The notes beneath the pieces are model-generated. The model saw only the letters and a program-made list of their open reading frames with translations, made no database searches and was not told the origin of the DNA. The translations under genes were made by a program, and so were the position numbers. A DNA stretch of 64,000 bases, from assembly GCA_020073215.1 (NCBI GenBank), contig JAIQFO010000005.1:104638-168637 (forward strand). Reading direction: 5' to 3'. Positions 7,975 to 14,678 of the stretch are shown piece after piece; position 1 is the stretch's first letter; each line of letters opens with the position of its first letter. Origin of the DNA: Terriglobia bacterium. GTDB lineage: Bacteria; Acidobacteriota; Terriglobia; Terriglobales; Acidobacteriaceae.

Positions 7975-9435
7975 ATGAGAAGAAGAATCTGCTTCACGAG
8001 TGTATTTATTCTTTCTGTGGTTTGCACACACGCGCAATCCAACCCAGCCTTGTTTCGCTGCAAAGACCAGAAGCACACCATCAATCTATCGATCAACAAT
8101 TCCGGACAGATGGTTGAAGGTCCGGTATGCGCCCAGATCGTGGTCAATGCCGTTCGCTATGGGGCGGACTTTGGAAAGACGGTGAGCTACACCGGCGGGG
8201 CGAATCTGCCCAGCATTTTCCCATCGTCTTTCTCGGCTGGGGGAGCTCAGCCGCCCAGGGTGGAGAGTCTTAACGATCATTTCATGGCCGACTTCAAGAA
8301 TATCCAATCCCTGCAAGGGCAGCTGTTCGCGCTTGAGGGCATGAACCGCAAGACCGGCAGCGACACTGACAAGTATCTGGCGACCCTTCGGGCTCTGATC
8401 GGTCAAACCGACGAGACACTCAAAGCCGGGGGGCCGAAGGCTGTAGTTGCCCTGGTAACGGGTCCGGACACACAGAGACAGATGGATGATGCGATCAGGA
8501 ACGCGTTCAACTGGACGACGGCTGACGGAATTGTCGCTGGGCTGCAAAGGGTGCAGGCGGACCTGAACGCGCTCCCGGCGCTCTTTCCCGCCAACACGGG
8601 CACGGTCACGGGCGACCCGTGCAGTGACACGAACATCGGGCAACTCGGCTGGACGGATTGGAGTAAGTGCCGGGATGCTCAATACAAGGCAGCCCAGTCG
8701 ATGGTTTCAGCTGCGCTGACGGAGGCGGGGGCGTGGACTTCCGATAGTGACAAGGCAGCACAGTTCGCCAAGAAGATCGGGATCGTTCAATATTGGAAGA
8801 ACACCATCAGTACCCTGAGTGAGGGTTCGTTCACGCTGCAGTCGGAAGTGCTATGCGGAGTCCTGTTCAACAAGAACGAGCAGACGATTTTGAAGCTGCT
8901 CCTGGTGGACCGAACTTCTGTCTTTGACGGCCAGCTTGGTCAGCCCCAAACGAAAGACGGATTGCTGACGGTTACGTGCTCCTCGCCTTTCGCGGTCACG
9001 GCGGGGGCGGCATTCAGCACGATTAGGAACCGACAATTTGCGATCGTGAAAAGCGTGCCTCCTTCTGGAGGAAATTCAATCAACACATTCGGAGTGACCT
9101 CAGACTCAAGAATAAACCCCTATCCGATAGCGATGGCTCATGCGCGTCTGCGAGAATGGGCCGACAACCGATATGCGCTGCACTTCAGTTTCGGGGTCGG
9201 CGCAAACGTTAAAGGAGACAGCTCTGGTGGATCGAGTCCGGAATTCTTGACCGGACCGAGCATCTCGTTTTGGCGCACGATCTTCGTGACTGGCGGCCTG
9301 GACGTGGGGAAACAGTCGAAATTGAGTGGCGGATTCAAAATTGGGGATACCGTGCCCCCCGACATCACGTCTCCGCCGGTCTCCAGCTCTTACACGGCAG
9401 GCTTCGGATTCGCGATCACGTTCACCAAACCGTGA
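7975..9435 (+). CDS. Secreted or outer-membrane protein of unknown function (486 aa)
   Basis: I choose the ATG at 7975 because GGAGG lies 5 bases upstream and it begins a classic signal peptide (MRRRICFTSVFILSVV, cleavage near HAQS). The longer frame from 7684 adds 97 residues with neither property. The middle is helical with a Glu/Lys/Leu-rich part (about 95-170). The last 100 residues alternate polar and hydrophobic residues with many Gly and Ser, as in beta strands of a small barrel, and end in FAITFTKP. Cysteines occur in likely disulphide pairs. It is followed 14 bases later by a cysteine protease gene, so the two are probably co-transcribed. Family unknown. Confidence 0.8.
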   Translation: MRRRICFTSVFILSVVCTHAQSNPALFRCKDQKHTINLSINNSGQMVEGPVCAQIVVNAVRYGADFGKTVSYTGGANLPSIFPSSFSAGGAQPPRVESLNDHFMADFKNIQSLQGQLFALEGMNRKTGSDTDKYLATLRALIGQTDETLKAGGPKAVVALVTGPDTQRQMDDAIRNAFNWTTADGIVAGLQRVQADLNALPALFPANTGTVTGDPCSDTNIGQLGWTDWSKCRDAQYKAAQSMVSAALTEAGAWTSDSDKAAQFAKKIGIVQYWKNTISTLSEGSFTLQSEVLCGVLFNKNEQTILKLLLVDRTSVFDGQLGQPQTKDGLLTVTCSSPFAVTAGAAFSTIRNRQFAIVKSVPPSGGNSINTFGVTSDSRINPYPIAMAHARLREWADNRYALHFSFGVGANVKGDSSGGSSPEFLTGPSISFWRTIFVTGGLDVGKQSKLSGGFKIGDTVPPDITSPPVSSSYTAGFGFAITFTKP

Positions 9436-9449
9436 GGGTCAGATTTGTT

Positions 9450-9962
9450 ATGGCCGTTCTGAAATTCCAGATTGAGCACCAAGGCCGGGATCAGTGGTGC
9501 TGGGCGGCGGTGGCGGCCAGCATCTGCGGGTTTTACCAGGACGATACGCTGCCAACCCAGTGCGGGCTTGCGAATCAGTTCCTGTCACCGGGCGAGGATT
9601 GTTGTCAGGAAGGCGCGTCAGACAACTGCAATATCCCATTTGCTCTCGACCTTGTGCTCAACCAGCTCGAGCACCTAGTCCAACCGCCGCAAGGCGTCGT
9701 CCCATTCAAGGATCTCGATCACGAAACTACCGTGAACCAGCGACCTGTCGCCTTACGAATTATGTTTTCGGACCTGGTGACCGCCCACTTTGTGGTAGTC
9801 ATTGGCTGCGCCATCGATGACAGTGGAACTCAAGTGCTCAAGATTGCTGATCCGAGCGACGCCGCGGGGAATGTGACAAGCATTGGATATTCGGCGGTCA
9901 TGAACGACTACCGGCCCGGCGCCACGTGGGACAAAACGTATTTCACCGCCAAGAAAACGTGA
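9450..9962 (+). CDS. Papain-like cysteine protease (C70/C39-like fold)
   Basis: The 170-residue product has QWCWAA at 15-20, the signature around the nucleophile (Cys17) in AvrRpt2-like papain-fold proteases. It also has AHFVVVIG with His113 and a KIADPSD stretch with Asp134, completing a plausible Cys-His-Asp triad. Four extra cysteines between 38 and 60 suggest disulphides or a metal site, but there is no signal peptide at the chosen start. It begins 14 bases after the secreted-protein gene and ends 6 bases before the next gene, which argues for one operon. Relatives include bacteriocin-processing and effector proteases. The substrate is not evident here. Confidence 0.85.
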   Translation: MAVLKFQIEHQGRDQWCWAAVAASICGFYQDDTLPTQCGLANQFLSPGEDCCQEGASDNCNIPFALDLVLNQLEHLVQPPQGVVPFKDLDHETTVNQRPVALRIMFSDLVTAHFVVVIGCAIDDSGTQVLKIADPSDAAGNVTSIGYSAVMNDYRPGATWDKTYFTAKKT

Positions 9963-9968
9963 CTTCGC

Positions 9969-10583
9969 ATGCCACTTTCGCGGTTCGCACCTCCCAAGCA
10001 TTCCCGAAGCAAGCTGGCCGAAGCTCTGGCGACTTTTGGCAACATCAAGGCCAATCACAAGCACTGGATGAACTTTTCGCCTTCGACGCCAAGCCGCGAC
10101 CAGGTGTTGCATCCTCATCCTGTTTACAGCGTTCGGCTGAGCAGACTTCTGGAGGGAAGGCCGTTGAGCGCCACGCTGAAGAAAGTGGGGTGGATGTATT
10201 TCCTGCAGGACCGCGGCACGACTCTCGCGTGCGCCGAAGTGAGTATTGTTTCAGGAAAGCATAAGAACGCGCGGCTGAGCGAGGGACCATTCGTAAAGAA
10301 GGCATTACAGTTGATCGAGAAATCGGTACGCGATCCGAGAATCGGACGACGCCGGTATGCAATGAGGTCCCTGCGGCTGGAATCGATGCACATTTTTTGT
10401 CTGTGGCTTAGAGTGGGCCACCGAGTGGAGTATTTCATCCCCGTGACATCGAGTAGCGCAGTCTTGAGAGAGGGGGAGTGGCTTTCGCGAAGGGAGTTCA
10501 CGAAGGCTCTGCGGTCAGAAGGACAGCGGATTTGTACTGCTCAAGAGCGCATGTCGCGTCTGCTCGAAGCACATCGCAGTTGA
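9969..10583 (+). CDS. Hypothetical basic protein (204 aa) downstream of the cysteine protease
   Basis: The frame starts 6 bases after the protease stop. The product is rich in Arg, Lys and Ser, with no signal peptide or membrane segment. A central part (about 55-165) with alternating hydrophobic residues suggests a mixed alpha/beta domain. I do not recognise it. The tight spacing suggests a function linked to the protease, such as a substrate, inhibitor or partner. No terminator is evident downstream. Confidence 0.65.
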   Translation: MPLSRFAPPKHSRSKLAEALATFGNIKANHKHWMNFSPSTPSRDQVLHPHPVYSVRLSRLLEGRPLSATLKKVGWMYFLQDRGTTLACAEVSIVSGKHKNARLSEGPFVKKALQLIEKSVRDPRIGRRRYAMRSLRLESMHIFCLWLRVGHRVEYFIPVTSSSAVLREGEWLSRREFTKALRSEGQRICTAQERMSRLLEAHRS

Positions 10584-11055
10584 AGCCGGGGTAGGGCAAG
10601 AAATCGCGGAACTGGTGACGCTTGAGCGTCTTCACGTCTGGTGGCTGAACAGCAGGTAGGTCAGCTTGGTGAGTGTGTTGTTCCGCTCATCCACTGTGGA
10701 GCCTGAGGGAGAGAATACGGGCACACTATGACCAGCCACGTCTACGAACGGAAGGTTCCGCACCTGCTCTGAGAGTCAATGTATGGCCACGAGGACCCGC
10801 AAACCTTCTGTGGCAGTAGCTGGACTCGCTGCCCGAACGATTGAACTACCCACTGAGTCCTCGCTGAGGAGACCGAAGCCGGCTTCGCTGCGGTCGCAGA
10901 TTTGCGGGTGGAGCATCGCCCACCAGAGTGGCGCAGCAGGCGCCGCCGAGCACGGCGGTCATGCCATTCCAACTACTGTTCCAACAGGTTGAGCTACAAT
11001 TTCAGCCGCTCGGGAACGCGAAGCGAAATCCTGGCTGAAGACCGAAGGTTCTTGC
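10584..11055. other. Non-coding gap with tRNA-like minus-strand segments
   Basis: No convincing gene is present in these 472 bases. Read on the minus strand, two segments (about 10784-10870 and 10940-11010) contain stretches such as GTAGTTCAATCG and GTAGCTCAACC, reminiscent of tRNA D-arms. The first is listed separately because it can fold. Confidence 0.5.
10791..10864 (-). ncRNA. tRNA-sized foldable segment, possible tRNA relic
   Basis: On the minus strand, CGAGGAC at the 5' end is an exact complement of GTCCTCG 60 bases later, giving a 74-base unit closed by a 7-bp stem, the size of a tRNA acceptor helix. Inside, GGCAG and CTGCC can form a 5-bp stem where an anticodon arm would lie. A standard T-arm is absent and the enclosed loop is too large, so it is not an ordinary tRNA. 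Either a decayed tRNA or a different structured RNA would fit. Confidence 0.25.
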
Positions 11056-11568
11056 ATGGCTATAAAGTGGGACGATGTCGTGCGGTTGGTGATCGGCTTA
11101 GTGTGGCCGCTCGTTGTTCTCCTGATGGCCTTACTCTATCGCCGAGAACTGGGCGCTCTTCTTGAGGGAGTCGCCGGACTTGCGCGCGGAGGGCTGAGCA
11201 AGGTGTCCTTGCCTGGTGGAATCTCATTAGAGTTGACGAAGTCGACTGAGTTCAAAATCGAGTGGTCTGGTCCGGGCGGTCAAGATCTCCGCAACATGGC
11301 TGTCATGGCCCAGTTTGCGAGCGGTGTGCCCGACATTCTCGGCTTGCTTCAGCCCCAGCAGCCAACGCAGTCAGCCGATTACGCAGTGTTCGATTTGGGT
11401 TCTGGCGATAAGTGGCTCACTTCCCGGTTACATCTGTTCAGCCTCCTTCTGCGTCGTATGCACGGTCTGCGGTACTGCGTTTTCGTTTACGACACACAGG
11501 ATGTTCGCGGTCGATCACTCGGGTTCGCAACCACGGAGGGGGTGCGCTGGGCCTTGGCACGCAGGTAA
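11056..11568 (+). CDS. Membrane-anchored hypothetical protein, apparently cut short
   Basis: An N-terminal hydrophobic segment (about 8-27, VRLVIGLVWPLVVLLMALL) is followed by a cytoplasmic-looking region with a Pro/Gln-rich linker near 100 and a DLGSGDKWLTSRL segment. The frame stops abruptly after VRWALARR, in the middle of what looks like a folded domain. From memory, similar acidobacterial proteins continue well past this motif, but I could not check. The stop is immediately next to small genes of the integrative element running the other way. A deletion or insertion endpoint at about 11565 is the simplest explanation. Function unknown. Confidence 0.6.
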   Translation: MAIKWDDVVRLVIGLVWPLVVLLMALLYRRELGALLEGVAGLARGGLSKVSLPGGISLELTKSTEFKIEWSGPGGQDLRNMAVMAQFASGVPDILGLLQPQQPTQSADYAVFDLGSGDKWLTSRLHLFSLLLRRMHGLRYCVFVYDTQDVRGRSLGFATTEGVRWALARR

Positions 11569-11736
11569 AGCTAAAGCCACGTCTCTCGTACCACGCACGG
11601 AGTTGCTCGTTACTGAGGGCGGGTAGTCGCGTGTCGGTTTGCATCTGTGATCTTGCGGACCGGCGTCACGATTATCGGAAATGCAGATGCCGAAACTTGT
11701 ACGCTCTGTGCGCGCCTCTGTGATTAGCTCATCCAT
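11515..11736 (-). CDS. Possible small gene at the edge of the mobile element (73 aa)
   Basis: The ATG lies 2 bases after the stop of the 82-codon gene, so re-initiation is plausible. The first 22 residues (MDELITEARTERTSFGICIS) look protein-like, but the rest is Pro/Arg-rich and overlaps the end of the opposite gene. A second frame (11438-11644) contains ALSNEQLRAWYERRGF, which resembles the tail of an acetyltransferase-type domain. The two frames suggest a gene damaged by a shift or by the element boundary. Confidence 0.3.
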   Translation of the reverse strand: MDELITEARTERTSFGICISDNRDAGPQDHRCKPTRDYPPSVTSNSVRGTRDVALALPACQGPAHPLRGCEPE

Positions 11737-11738
11737 AG

Positions 11739-11987
11739 TTATTGCGCCAGCGTTTCCCTTAGTCCGTAGTACGCGCCGTCCTTGCCTTTGCGGACGGTCT
11801 CAACCCATGTAGAGACTTGCTCGGCGCGGAGCCGAGCGCCAAGGTTGCGGACACGCTGTTCGCACACCGGGCGGGTGAGAGCGCGGACCGTGATTGCCAC
11901 AACGCCGCGTGATGCTTGTTGCTTGATGCGTTCCCTTGCCTTGACCGCGACGTCCCTCTTAAACTCGCGGTCCTCGCTGAAAATCAT
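11739..11987 (-). CDS. Small hypothetical protein of the mobile element (82 aa)
   Basis: The product is basic, soluble and rich in Arg, Val and Glu, with a predicted helix-strand-helix layout and no membrane segment. It lies in a run of small same-strand genes between the integrase and the element's left side. No strong ribosome site precedes the ATG at 11987. I do not recognise the family; small DNA-binding or accessory proteins of satellites are often like this. Confidence 0.55.
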   Translation of the reverse strand: MIFSEDREFKRDVAVKARERIKQQASRGVVAITVRALTRPVCEQRVRNLGARLRAEQVSTWVETVRKGKDGAYYGLRETLAQ

Positions 11988-12017
11988 ATGAATGCTCAGG
12001 TTCTGTCTGTGTCCTGT

Positions 12018-12263
12018 CTAGAGGATTAGCTTTTCCGTGGCATCTTTGGGACTCGTGACCGTGAAAGTCCGGGTGCGGATGTTGTAGTCAATCGGGTGAA
12101 CGGTCATACGCATTGCGCGCCGTCCGCGTACCGTCCTCACCCGCAACCTTGCGATTGTGCCGGAGTCATCAGAGACCTCGCCGGTCTCCGGGTTGTACTT
12201 GACCGGCGTGTCCGCCGTGATGACCCGCGTTAAATGCTGTCCGATTGCGTCAAGTTTGCTCAT
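12018..12263 (-). CDS. Small hypothetical protein of the mobile element (81 aa)
   Basis: The product is soluble and beta-rich, with many Thr, Val and Arg. Its start lies 2 bases after the stop of the 48-codon gene. Its stop is followed by AGACAGGAC, a linker also present after other genes of this run. There is no recognisable motif. The steady small-gene spacing supports translation. Function unknown. Confidence 0.6.
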   Translation of the reverse strand: MSKLDAIGQHLTRVITADTPVKYNPETGEVSDDSGTIARLRVRTVRGRRAMRMTVHPIDYNIRTRTFTVTSPKDATEKLIL

Positions 12264-12265
12264 TG

Positions 12266-12412
12266 CTAGTTGCTCCGTTCCCGCTCGTAAAATGCGGTTG
12301 CTTTCTCGGCGTCCGCGATTGATGCCGATCCGCTGTTAGGGTCCGCCGCCTTCGCTTTCTCGCGCTCAATCTCCCAAGAGTCTAAAATCTGTGTCCGTCT
12401 GTCTTTGCTCAT
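12266..12412 (-). CDS. Very small hypothetical protein (48 aa), translationally coupled
   Basis: This frame (MSKDRRTQILDSWEIEREKA and onward to RERSN) is highly charged and helical. Its ATG overlaps the stop of the upstream 98-codon gene in an ATGA arrangement, and its own stop lies 2 bases before the next ATG. That double coupling is strong evidence for translation despite the size. Function unknown. Confidence 0.65.
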   Translation of the reverse strand: MSKDRRTQILDSWEIEREKAKAADPNSGSASIADAEKATAFYERERSN

Positions 12413-12705
12413 AGCTTGACCTCGGAGCGAATGAAAGCAAGAGCGGTGTCCCTGTCCGAAAAAAGTTGTCCCTCGTGCTCAATGTCACCCTCTAGCATTA
12501 CGGCAACCGAGACGCCTACATAGCCGGACTTTCCCTCAACGTCCGTGACCGTAATGTAGTAATTCTTAAAGCAAACGTCTGAGGAGTCTTGCTCACCCGG
12601 CTCCCTCGGGAAACTTCCCGGAGAGTTGTAAACCTCCGTCCCGTACACTTGGGAGAATGGCGTTACAATGCCGAGGCGGAGTTGCTGTACTTCTTCTTTT
12701 GTCAT
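12409..12705 (-). CDS. Small hypothetical protein of the mobile element (98 aa)
   Basis: The product has a helical N-terminus and a central beta-rich part containing NYYITVTDVEGKSGYVGVSV, followed by an acidic helix. It has no signal peptide. An AGGACAGGGACAGGAC purine-rich leader precedes the ATG. It overlaps the following 48-codon gene by 4 bases. No family recognised. Confidence 0.65.
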   Translation of the reverse strand: MTKEEVQQLRLGIVTPFSQVYGTEVYNSPGSFPREPGEQDSSDVCFKNYYITVTDVEGKSGYVGVSVAVMLEGDIEHEGQLFSDRDTALAFIRSEVKL

Positions 12706-12723
12706 GTCCTGTCCCTGTCCTGT

Positions 12724-12891
12724 CTAGGTTTGCTTGAAAACTACCTTGCCGCTCTTGATGCTCGTGAGTACCGTCTTGATGTTGCCGTCAGCGCCGTGCT
12801 CAAGGCTCAAGCGGAGACCCGCTTTGAGCGCCTCGGCGTTAAGTTTCTCAACCTCTTTTACGATATAAGCCGCCTTTTCCTCCTTTGTCAT
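12724..12891 (-). CDS. Very small hypothetical protein (55 aa), first of the small-gene run
   Basis: The frame begins MTKEEKAAYIVKEVEKLNAE and ends VVFKQT. The first half is a charged helix and the second a short beta-rich part. GAGAGGACAGGACAAC precedes the ATG. It shares its MTKEE opening with the next gene. Eighteen bases separate its stop from the next start. Function unknown. Confidence 0.6.
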   Translation of the reverse strand: MTKEEKAAYIVKEVEKLNAEALKAGLRLSLEHGADGNIKTVLTSIKSGKVVFKQT

Positions 12892-12943
12892 GTTGTCCTG
12901 TCCTCTCTACCGGTGATTCCGGCTTTAACCCCAAAAAAGCAAA

Positions 12944-12975
12944 CGCCGTAAAAACCCTTTCGGATTTTCACGGCG
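12944..12975 (-). terminator. Rho-independent terminator-like hairpin upstream of the small-gene run
   Basis: CGCCGT at 12944-12949 pairs with ACGGCG at 12970-12975, extended by A/T and CC/GG pairs around a short loop. On the minus strand the hairpin is followed by TTTGCTTTTTTGG. It sits between the integrase terminator and the small-gene run, so it would stop any minus-strand transcript that begins between them, or act as an attenuator. Confidence 0.6.
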
Positions 12976-13159
12976 CAGTTGTCAATGTGTGCTGACTATT
13001 TGTTGCCTTCGGGTCGTCAGCTAGATAGAAGGTTCACCGCACTTTTTCTATACGGCAGTGCAGTGCTACCATGCGTCCCAATTATTAAGATGCCAGAAAG
13101 CACAGGAAGTAGCAATAGGATTGTTTCCGAGTTTTATACCTGTTTCTTGGAAAACAAAA

Positions 13160-13185
13160 ACCCTCGGCGTGTGCTTGCCGAGGGT
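13160..13185 (-). terminator. Terminator of the integrase gene
   Basis: ACCCTCGGC and GCCGAGGGT form a perfect 9-bp stem with an 8-base loop. On the minus strand it is followed by TTTTTGTTTT. It lies 22 bases past the integrase stop, a classic intrinsic terminator. Confidence 0.85.
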
Positions 13186-13206
13186 CTTACTTCTTTTATC
13201 GCGTTT

Positions 13207-14331
13207 CTACCATGTTTTAGCAATTTGCTCCGCGAGTTGCTCCCGGAGCTTAGGGACAAACTTGAGGTAATGCCGCTCCGTGATAACCGTATTGCGGTGA
13301 CCGAGCGCCTTGTTGACCATGTTAAGCGGTGCGCCGTGCGTGAGCAGGTCAACACCGTAGGTCTTCCGGAATCTGTGCGAGTGCGCGTTCTTGACACCGG
13401 CTTTGTCAAAGACTTTCCTCAGCTTCTCTGAGAAGTCTTTCGCAACCGTGACCGGCTCACCGTTCCCGCTCCAAAAGATAAACTTCGGGCTGCCATTCGC
13501 AACCCTGAGGAGCGCCTCGCCTACCTCTTTCGGGATCGCGTTGTTGACGCCGGTCTTGGTCTTGCTCCGGCGAATCGCGACAAAGTAACAGTCTTTCTTC
13601 CCAACCTTGCCGGAAGTCACTGCGGCACGCTCAAGGATTGAGGCGTCCTGAATGGCAAGACCGGCATAGCGCATGACTGCAATGAGCGCCTTGCAACGCT
13701 CCGCGGTTTTGCCGTCAAAGCTTTCAACCCTATCGCACGCCGTCACAATGGCCGCGTATTCCTTCTCGGTGAACGGGTCCTCCGGCTCGGCGGAGGTCAC
13801 GTTAAAGTGATCTAGCTGTGCTGTCGGATTGTACAGGAGCCTAATCTCAGAGGAGTCCCGGCAGAAACGAAAGAAGGTACGGAGCCGCTCTTGTTCGTTC
13901 CGCTTCGCATAGTTGCTTTTGAGATTCCACGAAGCTTGATACTTCTCAAGGTCACTCTCCGTCACGTCCGCAATGTAGAGCCGCCCGTTGCGCTGGCAAA
14001 ATGCCTTGAATCGATCAAGCGTATATCGGTATTTGCGCCGGGTCTCTTTGTGCTTGGCGCTTTTCTTGTTGGTGAACATCTCAACGGCGGCGTCAACCGT
14101 GACCGGCTCCTCGGCTTTCGGAGTTTCGCCTATCGAGCGGGCGTGAGCGTCCCGCTCCATAGTGCGAGCCTTCTGCTCGGCCTTCTCCCAAGAGCGAGTT
14201 CTCGCTGAGACCCTGTGACGTTTCCCGTTGACAGACCATTCCAGAATCATGCGGCAACCGCAACGCTTGTACGAGCGGTCCGCGTTGTGCGGACAGTTTT
14301 TCGAGTGGCGTTTATAAACCGTGATTTCCAT
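13207..14331 (-). CDS. Tyrosine-type site-specific integrase
   Basis: The 374-residue protein has an N-terminal Cys cluster (CPHNADRSYKRCGC, 13-26) that may bind zinc or DNA, a SAM-like core-binding domain (about 75-175) and a catalytic domain. Catalytic residues visible are Arg221 (VMRYAG), Lys257 (RRSKTKTG), His319 and Arg322 (HRFRKT), His345 (LGHRNT) and Tyr355 (ERHYLK). All are present, so the enzyme looks intact. It starts 136 bases from the 3' end of tRNA-Ser, the usual layout for an element integrated in a tRNA gene. It carries its own terminator downstream. It would catalyse integration and excision of the small element to its left. Confidence 0.95.
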   Translation of the reverse strand: MEITVYKRHSKNCPHNADRSYKRCGCRMILEWSVNGKRHRVSARTRSWEKAEQKARTMERDAHARSIGETPKAEEPVTVDAAVEMFTNKKSAKHKETRRKYRYTLDRFKAFCQRNGRLYIADVTESDLEKYQASWNLKSNYAKRNEQERLRTFFRFCRDSSEIRLLYNPTAQLDHFNVTSAEPEDPFTEKEYAAIVTACDRVESFDGKTAERCKALIAVMRYAGLAIQDASILERAAVTSGKVGKKDCYFVAIRRSKTKTGVNNAIPKEVGEALLRVANGSPKFIFWSGNGEPVTVAKDFSEKLRKVFDKAGVKNAHSHRFRKTYGVDLLTHGAPLNMVNKALGHRNTVITERHYLKFVPKLREQLAEQIAKTW

Positions 14332-14466
14332 TGCTGTGGTTGATCCTCGTTTCTACGTGTCAGCTTTATTATAGAACACTGGTCGGTGTACCAGCGACCA
14401 TGGCACAAAAGCGGCACACTAGAAACGAAGCGGTAAACAAGTTGTTTGGATTGTGTTACTTAGGAC

Positions 14467-14560
14467 TGGCGGAGAGGGAGGGATTCGAACCCTCGATAGA
14501 GTTGTTAGACCCTATAACGGTTTAGCAAACCGCCGCCTTCAGCCTCTCGGCCACCTCTCC
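14467..14560 (-). tRNA. tRNA-Ser (anticodon GCT)
   Basis: The minus strand folds as a class II tRNA: acceptor GGAGAGG with CCTCTCC, a D-arm with GGCCGAG, an anticodon loop TTGCTAA in GGTTTGCTAAACC, a long variable arm, and GGTTCGAATCC in the T-arm. The 3' CCA is encoded. The gene is intact, and its 3' end faces the integrase, so it is the likely attachment site. Confidence 0.95.
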
Positions 14561-14678
14561 GGCGTTGCGGAACTATAGTTTACCACTGGCGCTTGCTTTA
14601 TTCTGATGTTGTGGCGGTTTGCGCCATGGCGAAAATCCCGCGCAAGGTTCGGACTGGCGGTAATACGAAAGCGCCGGG

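Larger units (their letters stand above)
11566..14466. mobile_element. Small integrative element or remnant at tRNA-Ser
   Basis: The right end is taken as the 3' end of the tRNA-Ser gene, next to the integrase. The left end is placed where a plus-strand gene is cut short and small minus-strand genes begin. Cargo is only a run of very small unknown genes, as in satellite or cryptic elements. I found no second copy of the tRNA 3' end on the left, so the left boundary is uncertain and the element may be larger, or a remnant. Confidence 0.45.

Noticed and set aside
14331..14525. 64-codon plus-strand frame containing EREGFEPSI
   Set aside because: It is the familiar false translation of the reverse side of a tRNA gene.
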